64,000 nt of DNA from assembly GCF_900106535.1 (NCBI RefSeq), contig NZ_FNOH01000004.1, forward strand, positions 720,396 through 784,395, read 5' to 3'. A model generated the notes under the pieces. The model saw nothing but the letters and a program-made list of their open reading frames with translations. It was not told the origin of the DNA and searched no databases. The stretch is from Myxococcus xanthus. GTDB taxonomy: Bacteria > Myxococcota > Myxococcia > Myxococcales > Myxococcaceae. The translations under genes and the position numbers were made by a program. Below, in pieces: positions 26,800 through 36,120 of the stretch. Each line of letters opens with the position of its first letter. Within the stretch, counting starts at the first letter, position 1.

Positions 26800-27339
26800 T
26801 CAGCGGGTGGGCGGAGGCGGCGGGTCGACGGGCTCGCACTTGAGCGTCACCGGCCCGGGGGGAGGAGGCGGAGGCCTGGGCATCGGAACCAGCTCGAAAT
26901 AGCAAACGAGGGCTCCGGTCCAGGAGGCCGGCTCCGCAACGGACCAACGCTCCACCGTCACCGCCGCCGCGGAGAGGGTTTCCGCGCTCACCGTCGCAAT
27001 GGCGCGCGCGAACACCGGGGTCGCGGTGGGGGTCCGGTAGGTCAGCCGCAGGGGCGTCTCCTGGTCCACCACACCCGCGGTCTGCGCGACGACGGCACCG
27101 GAGTGGTCGAGGAGTTGGAGCGTCACGAACTGGCTTTGGCCCGTGCGGACGCCCGTCTCCACCACCGAGGCCACCACCAGGTCGCGCGCCTCGCCGTAAC
27201 TGAAGGCCGTCTTCACCGCGCGGGTGACGGGGACCGACTGGCTCCAGGCCTGCCCTGCCCCACCGGCCACTCCCATCAGGAGCGCCACCAGCCCTGCTCG
27301 CATCCACCGCCGTGTCTTCATTCCCAGCTCCGTTCTCAT
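26800..27339 (-). CDS. Secreted small protein of the sigma-CHAT operon
   Basis: A 179-residue exported protein (RRW, hydrophobic core, GQAWSQ cleavage region). Residues 35-145 look like a single beta-sandwich domain with alternating strands (SQFVTLQLLDHSG, LRLTYRTPTATPVFARAIA). It ends in a Pro-rich tail holding one of two Cys. No family is recognised. A second ATG at 27321 with GGAG in front may be used instead. It sits between the anti-sigma-like gene and the CHAT gene, with 31 and 2 bases to them, so it may be a ligand, a cofactor or the target of the CHAT protease. Confidence 0.65.
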   Translation of the reverse strand: MRTELGMKTRRWMRAGLVALLMGVAGGAGQAWSQSVPVTRAVKTAFSYGEARDLVVASVVETGVRTGQSQFVTLQLLDHSGAVVAQTAGVVDQETPLRLTYRTPTATPVFARAIATVSAETLSAAAVTVERWSVAEPASWTGALVCYFELVPMPRPPPPPPGPVTLKCEPVDPPPPPTR

Positions 27340-27370
27340 GAGGTCCCCCGTGGACTTCGGATCGCGCGCT

Positions 27371-28105
27371 TCACTCCAACCGGTTGACGAACGTGGCGCC
27401 GCGAAGCACCTGCCCGTCCGGCAACCGCGCTTCCACCTGCCACAGCAACGTCGTTCCCGGATGCAACGGCGCCAGCACCTCGGCGGGCACCCGGTACTCA
27501 CGCGTCTCCAGCGAGTCCACGCGGTGGACCCAACCCAGGTCCTCCGTGGACAACCGCACCGACCAACGGGTTCCCTCGGGACCGCCGCTCCAGCGCAGCA
27601 CACAGGCGTCGCGCTTGAGAGGCACCGCCTCTGGCACCTGGGAGGCGACCGCCGCCGTATCGCCGCCACGCAGCCGCGGCGGCTCGGGCTCATCCCGCAT
27701 CACCACGCCCACGACGATGAGGGCCAGGGCCGCGGTCGCCGCCACACCCCACAGGGGCTGGCTCCACGCGAAGCGGAAGCGGCGCTTCTGCCGAGCGTCA
27801 CTGTCTCGGCGCCGGGTGCGCGAACCATCCGCCAGGGGCTCCACGGGAGGCGCGGCCTCCTCGGCAGAGCGCGTCAGTTCGTTCGCGAGCCGCCAGGCCG
27901 CCGCCCAGGCCGGGTCCGCCGCCACACGCTCGACGACCGCGCGGCGCTCCTCGGCGGGAAGCTCGCCGCTCACCGCGCGCCAGACGAGGTCCGCATCCAC
28001 CGGCGCCTCCGCGCGCTCCACCGGGTCCTCGGCACGCACGGCGGCGCGCAGACGTTCGACGGTGGCATCATCGGGCTTCGTCTCGTCGCGTCCTCGCTCG
28101 CTCAC
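27371..28105 (-). CDS. Transmembrane anti-sigma factor-like protein
   Basis: A 244-residue protein with a charged, helical cytoplasmic N-terminus (ADLVWRAVSGELPAEERRAVVERV near 40-60, typical of anti-sigma ASD regions), one transmembrane helix at 117-137 and a periplasmic domain of about 105 residues (WSVRLSTEDLGWVHRVDS). No zinc-binding CxxC is seen. The start GTG overlaps the sigma stop as GTGA, so the two are translationally coupled, the hallmark of sigma/anti-sigma pairs. It presumably holds the sigma factor at the membrane. Confidence 0.75.
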   Translation of the reverse strand: MSERGRDETKPDDATVERLRAAVRAEDPVERAEAPVDADLVWRAVSGELPAEERRAVVERVAADPAWAAAWRLANELTRSAEEAAPPVEPLADGSRTRRRDSDARQKRRFRFAWSQPLWGVAATAALALIVVGVVMRDEPEPPRLRGGDTAAVASQVPEAVPLKRDACVLRWSGGPEGTRWSVRLSTEDLGWVHRVDSLETREYRVPAEVLAPLHPGTTLLWQVEARLPDGQVLRGATFVNRLE

Positions 28106-28686
28106 GGCTCGAATCCCTTCGTGGAGAGGCACAGGCGCAGCGCGGCCAGGCCGCGGTAGATGAGGTTCTCGGTGCGCTTGTCGTCCCAGCCCAACAACCG
28201 CGCGGACTCCGGCACGCTGTGGCCCTGCAGGAACAGCGTCACCGCCAGCCGACGGTCCTGGACCAGCTTGCGCAGACAGTCGCGCACGGCCTGGGCAATC
28301 TGGGAGCCGCCCGCGGCCTTCTCCGGGTCGCTCGATGCCACCGGCGGCTCGGACAGCGACTCCACCTCTTCCAGTTGGACCTCACGGCGGCGTGACACGT
28401 TGCGCAACTCGTCCACCAGCGCCGTGTATGCGACGCGATACAGGTAGGCGGGGGTCAACCGGCTGCGGTCCGGCTCGCGCCGCTGCAACTCCATGACGCG
28501 CATCATGGCCGTCTGCACCAGGTCATCGCGGCGATCGGCCATCCGAGGCGGACACACCCGGGCCACCGCACGGGCCAGGTCCTCTCGCAGCCGCTCCAGC
28601 ACGTCCGAGGGGAGAGAGACCATGGCCTGTGCCGGCCTGTGTCGTGGCTCCACGTGGAAGTTCCTCCGAGGTGCATTCATGGTCAT
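28102..28686 (-). CDS. ECF-type RNA polymerase sigma factor
   Basis: A 194-residue sigma-70 family factor. Region 2 includes DDLVQTAMMRVMELQRREP and LTPAYLYRVAYTALVDELR near residues 45-95; region 4 near 135-190 contains CLRKLVQDRRLAVTLFLQG and the helix-turn-helix GHSVPESARLLGWDDKRTEN. It is more divergent than typical RpoE. The ATG at 28686 is chosen; frames continuing upstream lack features. It heads the four-gene operon ending in the CHAT protease and most likely activates its own promoter. Confidence 0.85.
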   Translation of the reverse strand: MTMNAPRRNFHVEPRHRPAQAMVSLPSDVLERLREDLARAVARVCPPRMADRRDDLVQTAMMRVMELQRREPDRSRLTPAYLYRVAYTALVDELRNVSRRREVQLEEVESLSEPPVASSDPEKAAGGSQIAQAVRDCLRKLVQDRRLAVTLFLQGHSVPESARLLGWDDKRTENLIYRGLAALRLCLSTKGFEP

Positions 28687-28990
28687 CGAAAGGTCCCTCC
28701 CGCGGCAAGTGTGGTGGCGAACGTGAGGTGCCCCGGCGCCTGGCGGAGTCGATTTCCCAAGTGAGCGTGGCATTGGAACGGGCCGTCGTGGGCGTCTTGC
28801 CACCCGAACGGAGGGCGGGATTTTTTACCCTCACTTCACCCGTACGATTTCCGGCGAGTGCGTCTGGGCCGGGCGCTACGGCAAGGCCCGGTGGTATCGC
28901 CTGGAGTGGCAAACCCACCGGGCCGCGGCCCCCGCCATGCGCGCCGACACCTACAGAGACGCAACCCGCCCCATTTCGGCGCGGCCAGCC
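28687..28990. other. Intergenic region upstream of the sigma-CHAT operon
   Basis: About 300 bases with no gene. It should contain the operon promoter reading leftward. An AT-rich patch at 28829-28835 (TTTTTTA on plus) stands out in GC-rich surroundings. I could not define -35 and -10 elements. Confidence 0.45.
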
Positions 28991-31276
28991 TCAACGCTTG
29001 ACGCGAAGCACCTGGAAGCCCACGCCCGCGCTCCCGAAGCCGCTTGCATCCTCCACGCGCACCACCAGCTCTCCGGATGGCAACGTGCCCCAGACATCCG
29101 CGCGCGTCAGGTCCGCACCGCTCATCCGCTCGAACCTGCGTGACTCCTGCCACGTCACGCCGTCTTCGCTGATGAAGAGTCGCGCGAACACATCACCGGA
29201 CGCATGGACGTCCCCATGGCGGGACCACGCCGTGCCCATCACCCACCCGCCCCCGGGCACCGCGGTGAGCGAGTACGCCGGCCCCGGCAGCTCCATCAGC
29301 GAACTCACGGTCCCCTCCGGGGACAGGCTCAGGAGCTTCGGGTGCTCGGGCTCGAACAACGTTGACTGGCCGAAGAGGAGTGCCCCGCCTGTGTGCACCA
29401 CCCCCGTCTGGGCATTGGCCTCATAGCCACGCAACAGTGACGTCCAGGTCCGCCCCCCATCCGTGGAACGAAGCACTGCTGCCTGCGCCTCGCTGCTCCC
29501 CATGGTCGCCCACAGCGTTCCCGTCGCCGGGTCCGCCACCAGGGCATCGCCGTGCCGTTGCGCCGTGAACATGGAGCGCACGGACCACGTGGCCCCGCCG
29601 TCCGTGGAGGCCCATAGCCGAAGCGGCACGGCGGCCGAGGTAAAGGTCTGGTACTCGAGGAAGAACCACGTGCTCCCCAAGCGCGCGAAGCTCTGGGGCC
29701 CCCGCGCACGATACGTACCGAGGCGCAGCGGGTTCCCCCACGTCATCCCCCCATCCGTGGAGCGCTGGAGGACATACTCTCCGCTGTGACTGGCCACCGA
29801 CAGGAGCGTCCCCCCCTCCATCGCCGCCACCGTCCACAGGTTGCCACCCCGCTGCCCTCGATCCGAAAAGGTGCGCCCACCGTCCGTGCTCGCCATCAAC
29901 CGCGAACGCGGGCCCTCAGCGGGAATGCCGTACAGCGTGCCGGCCCCGTCCACCGCGAGCAGTTCGTGCGTGGAATGGGAGCGCACGAGCTCCAGGACGA
30001 AAGGACCCGGCCCCGGCCCAGGCCCAGGCCCCGGCCCCGGCCCAGGCCCAGGCCCCGGCCCCGGGTCCGGGTCCGGCGGAGGCGCTTCATCGAGCACCAG
30101 CGATACCCGCGATACCCAGCCCCGCGAGCCCGCGTCCACCGCCTCACCAAAGAGGCAGGGCACCTCGCCGCTGCCCTCCGGCAGGACATCCACGGCGTTG
30201 AGATAACCCTTGAACGTCGCATCCCCGTCGAGCGTCACCGCGCTCCCAAGCGTTCCATCCTCGCCCACCGTGCGCACGCGCAGCTCGTAGTTCGCGTTGA
30301 GCGTCCGCACCCGGTTGTAGAAGACATACAACGTATCGCCGATGCGGGTGATGGCAGGCTGGGTCGCCCAGTCCGAGCTGCTCTCTACCAGCACCCGAAA
30401 ACCGAAGCTGTTCCCGTCGAAGTGCCGGTAGTAGAGCTGCTCCAGCTCATCCTTGTAGACGAGGTGCATGCCGTCTTTCCCATCCGCCACCGCGCTCAAC
30501 GCCGCGCCATGGTAGATGCCGTCGGAGAAAGCCTGGCGCACCGGCGCCCACGTGCCCTCCGGGTCCGAGTCGGAGCGGATGCGCATGCGCGCGGGCTCCC
30601 AGCCGTCATGCATTCCGTACAAAAAGACGAGCTTCGTCCCCAGGCTGAGCAACCGTCCCCCACCCCGCCGGCGGACCTTGTCTAGCGCCTGAGTCGAACC
30701 GAAGTGCTGCCCCCCATTCGTGGACACGGACACCACCGCCGTGGCGCCGCCGTCGAGCTCCAGACGGAAGGCCTGCACCCACAGCCGTCCCTGCGAGTCT
30801 CGCGCCAGCAAGGCCCGTGAGTAGGCCGTGCTGGCGTCCGCGTCGAACACCCGCACCGCGGGTTCCGGCGCCCAGGTATCCGCCCCGGGCTGATAGCGCC
30901 ACCACTGGAAGTAGACGTCGTGCTGACTGGATGCCGCGAGTTGTGGCCCCTCGTAGGAGTAGACAAGTGCCACATCCATGCCGACGGCCAGCAGTTCCGC
31001 CCGGTCCGTGTGCGCGGCGTTGGGCTGGATGTCCCCCACCCGCCGCAGTGTTCGCAGTGCGTCCTCGGAGCGGTAGAGCACCAGCCCCTTGCCGTCCACG
31101 CCCCCGTGCTGGATGGCCACCAGCCACGTCGGCGGACGACTGCTTCCGGTTTCGATACGAACAATGTGGCGCTGGGCCGGGAGCGTCAGGGCATTGCCCC
31201 CGCTCACCGGCACCAACGCCGATCCACTCGCCGCCGCCACCACCACGGCGAGCAAGGCACCAGCCAATCCCGTCAT
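28991..31276 (-). CDS. Secreted BNR/Asp-box repeat protein with Pro-Gly linker
   Basis: A 761-residue exported protein starting at an ATG with GGAGGGG upstream. Residues 40-410 are a propeller-like domain (VSVSTNGGQHF is one Asp-box). A Pro-Gly dipeptide linker of about 24 residues follows, and residues 450-760 carry classical Asp-boxes S-x-D-G-G-x-T-W/F at least four times (STDGGRTF, STDGGMTW, STDGGATW, STDGGRTW). Such folds occur in sialidases and Vps10-like or photosystem-assembly-like propellers; no sialidase Arg triad is evident, so binding or scaffolding is as likely as catalysis. Confidence 0.8.
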   Translation of the reverse strand: MTGLAGALLAVVVAAASGSALVPVSGGNALTLPAQRHIVRIETGSSRPPTWLVAIQHGGVDGKGLVLYRSEDALRTLRRVGDIQPNAAHTDRAELLAVGMDVALVYSYEGPQLAASSQHDVYFQWWRYQPGADTWAPEPAVRVFDADASTAYSRALLARDSQGRLWVQAFRLELDGGATAVVSVSTNGGQHFGSTQALDKVRRRGGGRLLSLGTKLVFLYGMHDGWEPARMRIRSDSDPEGTWAPVRQAFSDGIYHGAALSAVADGKDGMHLVYKDELEQLYYRHFDGNSFGFRVLVESSSDWATQPAITRIGDTLYVFYNRVRTLNANYELRVRTVGEDGTLGSAVTLDGDATFKGYLNAVDVLPEGSGEVPCLFGEAVDAGSRGWVSRVSLVLDEAPPPDPDPGPGPGPGPGPGPGPGPGPGPFVLELVRSHSTHELLAVDGAGTLYGIPAEGPRSRLMASTDGGRTFSDRGQRGGNLWTVAAMEGGTLLSVASHSGEYVLQRSTDGGMTWGNPLRLGTYRARGPQSFARLGSTWFFLEYQTFTSAAVPLRLWASTDGGATWSVRSMFTAQRHGDALVADPATGTLWATMGSSEAQAAVLRSTDGGRTWTSLLRGYEANAQTGVVHTGGALLFGQSTLFEPEHPKLLSLSPEGTVSSLMELPGPAYSLTAVPGGGWVMGTAWSRHGDVHASGDVFARLFISEDGVTWQESRRFERMSGADLTRADVWGTLPSGELVVRVEDASGFGSAGVGFQVLRVKR
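30007..30076. repeat. In-gene tandem repeat encoding the Pro-Gly linker
   Basis: Short units GGCCCAGGCCCC and variants repeat head to tail, in a longer period of about 24 bases, and encode alternating Pro and Gly in the propeller protein. Copy number is likely to vary between strains. Confidence 0.85.
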
Positions 31277-31545
31277 ATGTCCCCTCCGTGAACGTCTCGG
31301 CGGGAAGCTGAGCGCGGGAGCGCACGAACGGAAGGAGGCCCACGCACTTGAGACGATTCCACCGGAAGGAGTGAACGGACCCCTGCCCGCGGAGGCACTC
31401 GCCATCCATGCGCACCGGCACCAACACGACCGCCCATCACCAGACAGTTCGAATCAGTAAGATGCCGTCTCGGAACCGAGCGCGGTGACAGACGCGATGG
31501 GCGATGGCCGGTGGAAAACCGCTGGTCGCGAGGCAGCGGCCTCCG

Positions 31546-33096
31546 TCACTGGTTGGCCAGCGCCGTTCGCAGGCTGTCGAGCAGGTAGGAGTTGAGTTCC
31601 TCGCTCGACAGCTTCGGCTCCTCCCGGAGTCGGGCCCGGGCGAACTGCTGCCACTCGTGCAGTTCTCGCGGTGTCGGATCGCGCTTCATGTTCGCCGGCA
31701 TCCCCCGGTAGGCGTGGAACATGAATTCGTAGGCCTCCCGGATGAAGCGCTCGATGTTGAGCTCTGCGGGCTTGCTCATGCCCGTCAGCTCGTTACGCAC
31801 CGCATCCCGGATGGCGTACTTGAGCTCCTCCGGGGTGATGTCCGGGTTCTCCCGCCGCTTCTCCGCCGAGAAGGCGCGCCAGGACTGCATCTCCTCGTCC
31901 GTGGGGGCACGGGACGCGCCCAGGTAGCACAGCGACACCCAGCCGATGGCCTCCATGATGAAGCCATCGATGTTCGCGGGAGACAGGGTGTCCAGCCCCA
32001 GCGCCTGCGCCCGGATGGCGTCGGTGATGGCGTGTCTGAGCTCCTCCGGCGTCATCTTCGGGTTCTCGGCGAGCTTCGCGGTGGCGAAGGCACGCCAGTG
32101 CGCCATCTCCGCCGGGGAGGCATGACGCTCCTTGCCCTCGTAACACATCGAGACCCACCCGATGGCGTCTTCGATGAACCGTTCGATGTTCGCGGGCGAC
32201 GCGGAGTCCGTGCCTGTCATCTTCGCGCGGAGGGTATCGGTGATGGCGTACTTGAGCGCCACTGGAGACATCTCCGGGTCCTCCCGCAGCTTCTCCGCCG
32301 CGAAGGCGCGCCAGTACGTCATCTCCGCTGGGGAGGCATGACGCTCCTTGCCCTGGTAGCAGAGCGTGACCCACTTCACGGCGTCATCGATGAACTTGTC
32401 GACGTTCTCCGGTGACGTCGAGTCCATCTTCATCACCTTCGCCCGCACCGCGTCGATAATGGCGTACTTGAGTTCGTCCGGCTGGATATCGGGGTTCTCC
32501 CGCTTCTTCTCGGCGGCGAAGGCGCGCCAATGGCGCATGTCTTCTTCGGTGGCGTTACGCGACGCCCCCTCGTAGCACCAGGTCACCCAGCCGATGGCTC
32601 CGGAGATGTACAGGTCGATGTTCTCGACCGTCGCGACATCCAGCCCGTCCCGCTCGAGCCGCAGCTCATTCGCGATGGCAGAGCGGACCTGCTCGGCGGT
32701 GATTTTGGGGTCGTTGGCGCGAAGCTCACGCGCGAAGCCCAGCCACTTGGACCGCTCCGGTCCACGCGGCCACCGGTCGCCCTGGAAGATTTCCCGGAAG
32801 GCCTCGTCGACGCAGCGCGCCATGCGCTCATCGGTCAGCAGGCCCAGCAGGGAGGGGAGAACCTCCCTCGCATGGGCCGCCTGCTGCATCGCGTTGGAAG
32901 GGCCCAGGGACTCGATGTTGTAGTGGCGGGCAGCAGCGACCGGCGCGGCACGCTGGGCCGGAATCACCGAGCCGAGCAGGTCCACGAACGCGCGGGCGGA
33001 GTTCATGTCCGCCACGGTCCGGACCTTGGACGCGGAGACAGAAGGCAGACGCTCACCAATGCTCGTCACGAATCCCCCGGGCGAATGCGTTCTCAT
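31546..33096 (-). CDS. Protein made of six 72-residue helical repeats
   Basis: A 516-residue, probably cytosolic protein with no signal peptide. Six repeats are marked by W-x2-F at residues 118, 190, 262, 334, 406 and 482, that is, spacing of exactly 72 for five units. Each repeat reads roughly E-M-x2-W-R-A-F-A-x-E-K-x-R-E-x-P-x-x-x-P-x-E-L-x-x-A-I-x-D-A-x-R-A, then SPxNIDxFI and GWVxxCYxG, predicted all helical. Repeats two to four are most alike, so they arose by recent duplication. The N-terminal 90 residues are distinct. I know no family for it. The ATG sits very close to GGAGG; an internal Met at 33006 is an alternative start. Confidence 0.75.
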   Translation of the reverse strand: MRTHSPGGFVTSIGERLPSVSASKVRTVADMNSARAFVDLLGSVIPAQRAAPVAAARHYNIESLGPSNAMQQAAHAREVLPSLLGLLTDERMARCVDEAFREIFQGDRWPRGPERSKWLGFARELRANDPKITAEQVRSAIANELRLERDGLDVATVENIDLYISGAIGWVTWCYEGASRNATEEDMRHWRAFAAEKKRENPDIQPDELKYAIIDAVRAKVMKMDSTSPENVDKFIDDAVKWVTLCYQGKERHASPAEMTYWRAFAAEKLREDPEMSPVALKYAITDTLRAKMTGTDSASPANIERFIEDAIGWVSMCYEGKERHASPAEMAHWRAFATAKLAENPKMTPEELRHAITDAIRAQALGLDTLSPANIDGFIMEAIGWVSLCYLGASRAPTDEEMQSWRAFSAEKRRENPDITPEELKYAIRDAVRNELTGMSKPAELNIERFIREAYEFMFHAYRGMPANMKRDPTPRELHEWQQFARARLREEPKLSSEELNSYLLDSLRTALANQ

Positions 33097-33271
33097 TGCC
33101 TCCGGTGGATTAAGAGGCCGGGCCGGGGGGCGATAGGCCCTCTCTCAAGAAAAGGCATCTTCCGGAGCGGCCCCCTCCTACGTGGACTTCCTGGTGAAGG
33201 CATTCAGGCGCCAGGACCGGGCTCGGAAGCGCTCAGCGGGTTGGCCGCATCGAACCGACGGACAGGCGCCT

Positions 33272-33562
33272 TCAGTCACAGTACCTGTACATCGTCCCCA
33301 ATGAGCATCCCGGGCGCTTGCCGGTTCCCTTGCAGTACGGTCCGTCCTTCATCGCCTTGTCCTTGGCGATGACAGCCTGCAGGCTGTCTCCCTGGGTCCA
33401 GTAGAGGCACTCGTACACCGGCCCCGCCATCGGGCAACAGCCGCAGCCACAGGCTTCATACGTATCGCCGACATCGGGCGGAGCGCCCTGTGCCGTAATG
33501 GGGTGAGGCATTGGGGCGTTACACCCCACCGTGAACGCCAGTAGCACTCGCAACGCACGCAT
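33272..33562 (-). CDS. Small cysteine-rich lipoprotein
   Basis: A 96-residue protein with a short signal peptide and lipobox FTVGC at residue 14, followed by a Cys-rich mature part: ACGCGCCP near residue 37, then Cys near 52, 77, 86 and 95. The eight remaining Cys could form disulfides or bind metal. Function unknown. Confidence 0.6.
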   Translation of the reverse strand: MRALRVLLAFTVGCNAPMPHPITAQGAPPDVGDTYEACGCGCCPMAGPVYECLYWTQGDSLQAVIAKDKAMKDGPYCKGTGKRPGCSLGTMYRYCD

Positions 33563-33657
33563 GTGGGGACAATAGGGGTCACCACGCGGGCGTGCCCATC
33601 CGCCAGTTGCCTGACAGCTGCTTTGCGAGTGTCACACCCATCCGGTATGGAACGCGC

Positions 33658-34644
33658 ATGACTCGCCCGACCTCATCGACGGACTTCGATCCACACCTGG
33701 CCCCGCTCCTCCCGCCGCTGAAGGGGTATCTGCCCTTGCAGATGACGTTGGAGCAGCTCGAGCACTTCCGCCGGTTGAGCCACGTGACCCGGGACACGCT
33801 GATTGGCGACGCGCAGGTCAGCTGCGTTGACTACAGCATCCCCGGGTACCAGGGCGCCGAAATCGTGGTCTCGGTCATTGCCCGGCAAGGCCACTCGGTT
33901 CCCGGTCCCGCCGTCTATCACATCCATGGCGGCGGCATGGTGATGGGCACCCGCTTCGCGGGGGCGAAGCCGCTCGTGGAGTGGGCGCTCCGCCATGATG
34001 CGGTCTGCGTCACCGTCGAGTACCGGCTGGCGCCCGAGCATCCAGCGCCCACCCTGGTGGAGGACTGCTACGCCGGCCTGGCGTGGATGGCGGCGCACGC
34101 GGACATGCTCCGGTTTGATCCGAATCAGCTGGTCATCTTCGGCGGGAGCGGCGGCGGAGGGCTCGCGGCGGGCACCACGCTTCTGGCTCGGGACCGGCAG
34201 GGCCCTCGGCTGCTGGGCCAACTTCTGCAATGCCCGATGCTGGATGACCGGAACGAGACGGAATCCGCGCACCGATACGATGGCGTCGGCGTCTGGGACC
34301 GCACCAGCAATCTGACCGCATGGAGAGCCGTGCTGGGAGACCGCTGTGGAGGCCCCGAGGTGTCTCCGTATTCCGCACCCGCGCGAGCATCGGACTTGAG
34401 CGGACTGCCGCCCACCTTCATCGACGTCGGAGGAGCGGAGACGTTTCGAGATGAAGCTGTCGCCTATGCCCGCGGAATCCTGGCGGCGGGTGGGGAGTGC
34501 GAGCTGCACGTCTGGGGCGGAGCCTTCCATGGCTTCTATGACATCGCGCCGCAGTCCGACCTGGCGCGCGCATGCATCGCGGCACGCGACGCGTGGATTG
34601 CACGGATGTTCGCCCGCGGCGCCATGAGCCCGTGCCCTCCGTAA
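33658..34644 (+). CDS. HSL-family alpha/beta hydrolase
   Basis: A 328-residue hydrolase of the hormone-sensitive-lipase family. The oxyanion motif HIHGGGM is near residue 105 and the nucleophile elbow reads FGGSGGGG near 170 instead of the usual GDSAGG; the catalytic His lies in GGAFHGF near 295 and the acid in the DVGGAETFRDE segment. It is probably a carboxylesterase or lipase with no signal peptide, so cytosolic. The ATG at 33658 follows ACGCGC without a strong RBS; the frame is open to 33592. Confidence 0.85.
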   Translation: MTRPTSSTDFDPHLAPLLPPLKGYLPLQMTLEQLEHFRRLSHVTRDTLIGDAQVSCVDYSIPGYQGAEIVVSVIARQGHSVPGPAVYHIHGGGMVMGTRFAGAKPLVEWALRHDAVCVTVEYRLAPEHPAPTLVEDCYAGLAWMAAHADMLRFDPNQLVIFGGSGGGGLAAGTTLLARDRQGPRLLGQLLQCPMLDDRNETESAHRYDGVGVWDRTSNLTAWRAVLGDRCGGPEVSPYSAPARASDLSGLPPTFIDVGGAETFRDEAVAYARGILAAGGECELHVWGGAFHGFYDIAPQSDLARACIAARDAWIARMFARGAMSPCPP

Positions 34645-34752
34645 TGAAAATGAAGTTGGCTCAACGGGCTGCTGGCGGGCCGTGTATCCGAGACACCTGC
34701 CACTCCGTCATCGTCGCGCTACGTCTCCCCTCTTGCTTCCAGGAATTCCCCC

Positions 34753-35673
34753 ATGTTCCATGCGCACCGCGTCCCCCGTATCCTGGTCTTCGCCCTGCTC
34801 CCGGTCCTCTCCGCCTGTTCCTCTTCCGAATGCACGGAGAACCGCGACTGCGCGTCCCGTGGACCGGACATCGTCTGCGTGGAGGAGACTTGCGTTCAGG
34901 CCTCCCTGCCCGACTCGGGAACCGTCGACGCGGGCCTCGAAGACTCTGGGGTGGACGCGGGTTCGGCGGAGCCAGGCTCGGATGACGGTGGCGTGGACGC
35001 AGGCTCGGGCGATGCCGGCGCTCCGGACTCGGGCACGGATGCCGGGAGTTCCGCGCCGGAGGCTTCGCTGCGCATCACGGAGATCAACCCGTACGTTCAG
35101 CAGGAACTCATCGAGCTGGTGGCCGTCACTGGTGGTTCGCTGACGGGCATCTCCCTCAAGGAGCTCACCAACTCCGATTTCACCTTCACTTTCCCTCAGG
35201 GCTACACGGTGGAGACGGGCGCGGTGTTGGTCCTCCACCTTCGCGGCACCTGCACGGATGCCCCTGGGAACCCGGCCTCCTGTGGCCAGGCCGCCCCATT
35301 CACCGCCGGGGCATGGGACTTCAGCATGCCGGGCTCGCTGAGCTACTCCGGCAAGGTCTTCGAACTCTTCGCGTCGGATGGCACCCCCATTGACGGCGTT
35401 CCATTCGTCCGAGCCTCCGGGGAGATGCCGTCCAACATCGTCGCCGCGGTCCAGCGCCTGCAGGCAGACCGGGTCTGGGACCCGACGCCTTGTGTGCATG
35501 ACCTCCAGACAGGGTTCGCCCGTGACCGGTACTGCCGCAACATCGCTGTGGACTGGTCCAACATGAACGCGGACGCAAACGTCATGCGCATCGCCGGGGA
35601 CTCGCCGCTGACGACGCCCGGGACTCGGACGCAGTGGAGCAGCCCACTGCCTTCACGCTGGGGCACCTACTAG
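34753..35673 (+). CDS. Lipoprotein with Asp/Gly/Ser-rich linker and lamin-tail-like domain
   Basis: A 306-residue lipoprotein (lipobox LSAC). A small Cys-rich module (SSECTENRDCASRGPDIVC and so on) is followed by a 50-residue linker of D-S-G/D-A-G repeats, then a beta-sandwich starting ITEINPYVQQELIELVAVTGG, the pattern of lamin-tail domains. This Cys module plus Asp/Gly/Ala linker is a typical build of myxobacterial surface lipoproteins. The role, probably binding, is unknown. Confidence 0.75.
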   Translation: MFHAHRVPRILVFALLPVLSACSSSECTENRDCASRGPDIVCVEETCVQASLPDSGTVDAGLEDSGVDAGSAEPGSDDGGVDAGSGDAGAPDSGTDAGSSAPEASLRITEINPYVQQELIELVAVTGGSLTGISLKELTNSDFTFTFPQGYTVETGAVLVLHLRGTCTDAPGNPASCGQAAPFTAGAWDFSMPGSLSYSGKVFELFASDGTPIDGVPFVRASGEMPSNIVAAVQRLQADRVWDPTPCVHDLQTGFARDRYCRNIAVDWSNMNADANVMRIAGDSPLTTPGTRTQWSSPLPSRWGTY

Positions 35674-35828
35674 CGAGGTCGGCTCCGGACGCCGCAAGGA
35701 GAGAGCATGTCGCGGCACTGACGCTCGTATTCCAGCTCGCCGCCAGTCTGGCGCCCGCGCTCGGCATCGTGGCAGTGGCCGCGCTTGCCCTTCTCCTTCT
35801 GCCCGCCGTGCCAGGCACCGCCCGCTAA
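35673..35828 (+). pseudogene. C-terminal remnant of an MFS transporter
   Basis: A frame without its own start ends in two hydrophobic helices (ALTLVFQLAASLAPALGIVA, ALALLLLPAVPGTAR), the usual end of an MFS protein. It immediately follows the stop of the lipoprotein. The next 290 bases up to 36120 hold no gene that I can support. Confidence 0.4.
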
Positions 35829-36120
35829 AAGAGAAGCGATGGCCTTGCCCCCCGCGCTACCAGTCTCTTCGGGCGTCCAGGCGGCGGCTGACTCCGCGTG
35901 AGCCCCCCATGGCCATTGCATAGAGGGCGACTGGGGCCCCATGGCGGACGAACTGGTCTGTTCGTTTCGCCAGCGCATCCTCAGCAGGGGAAGAAGCGCA
36001 TGGGGTAGCGCGTCTCGCCTTCGGAGGCCCCCGCGTGCGGCGTGGGGCCCCAGTTGCAACACCCGCTCACCCAGGGAGCGACGGCCGCCAGGTGACGCAT
36101 GGGCCTCCTGTCAGGCGCCC

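Noticed and set aside
30007..30076. Tandem GC repeats considered as a CRISPR-like array
   Set aside because: Units are 12-24 bases, without spacers, and encode a Pro-Gly linker in frame.
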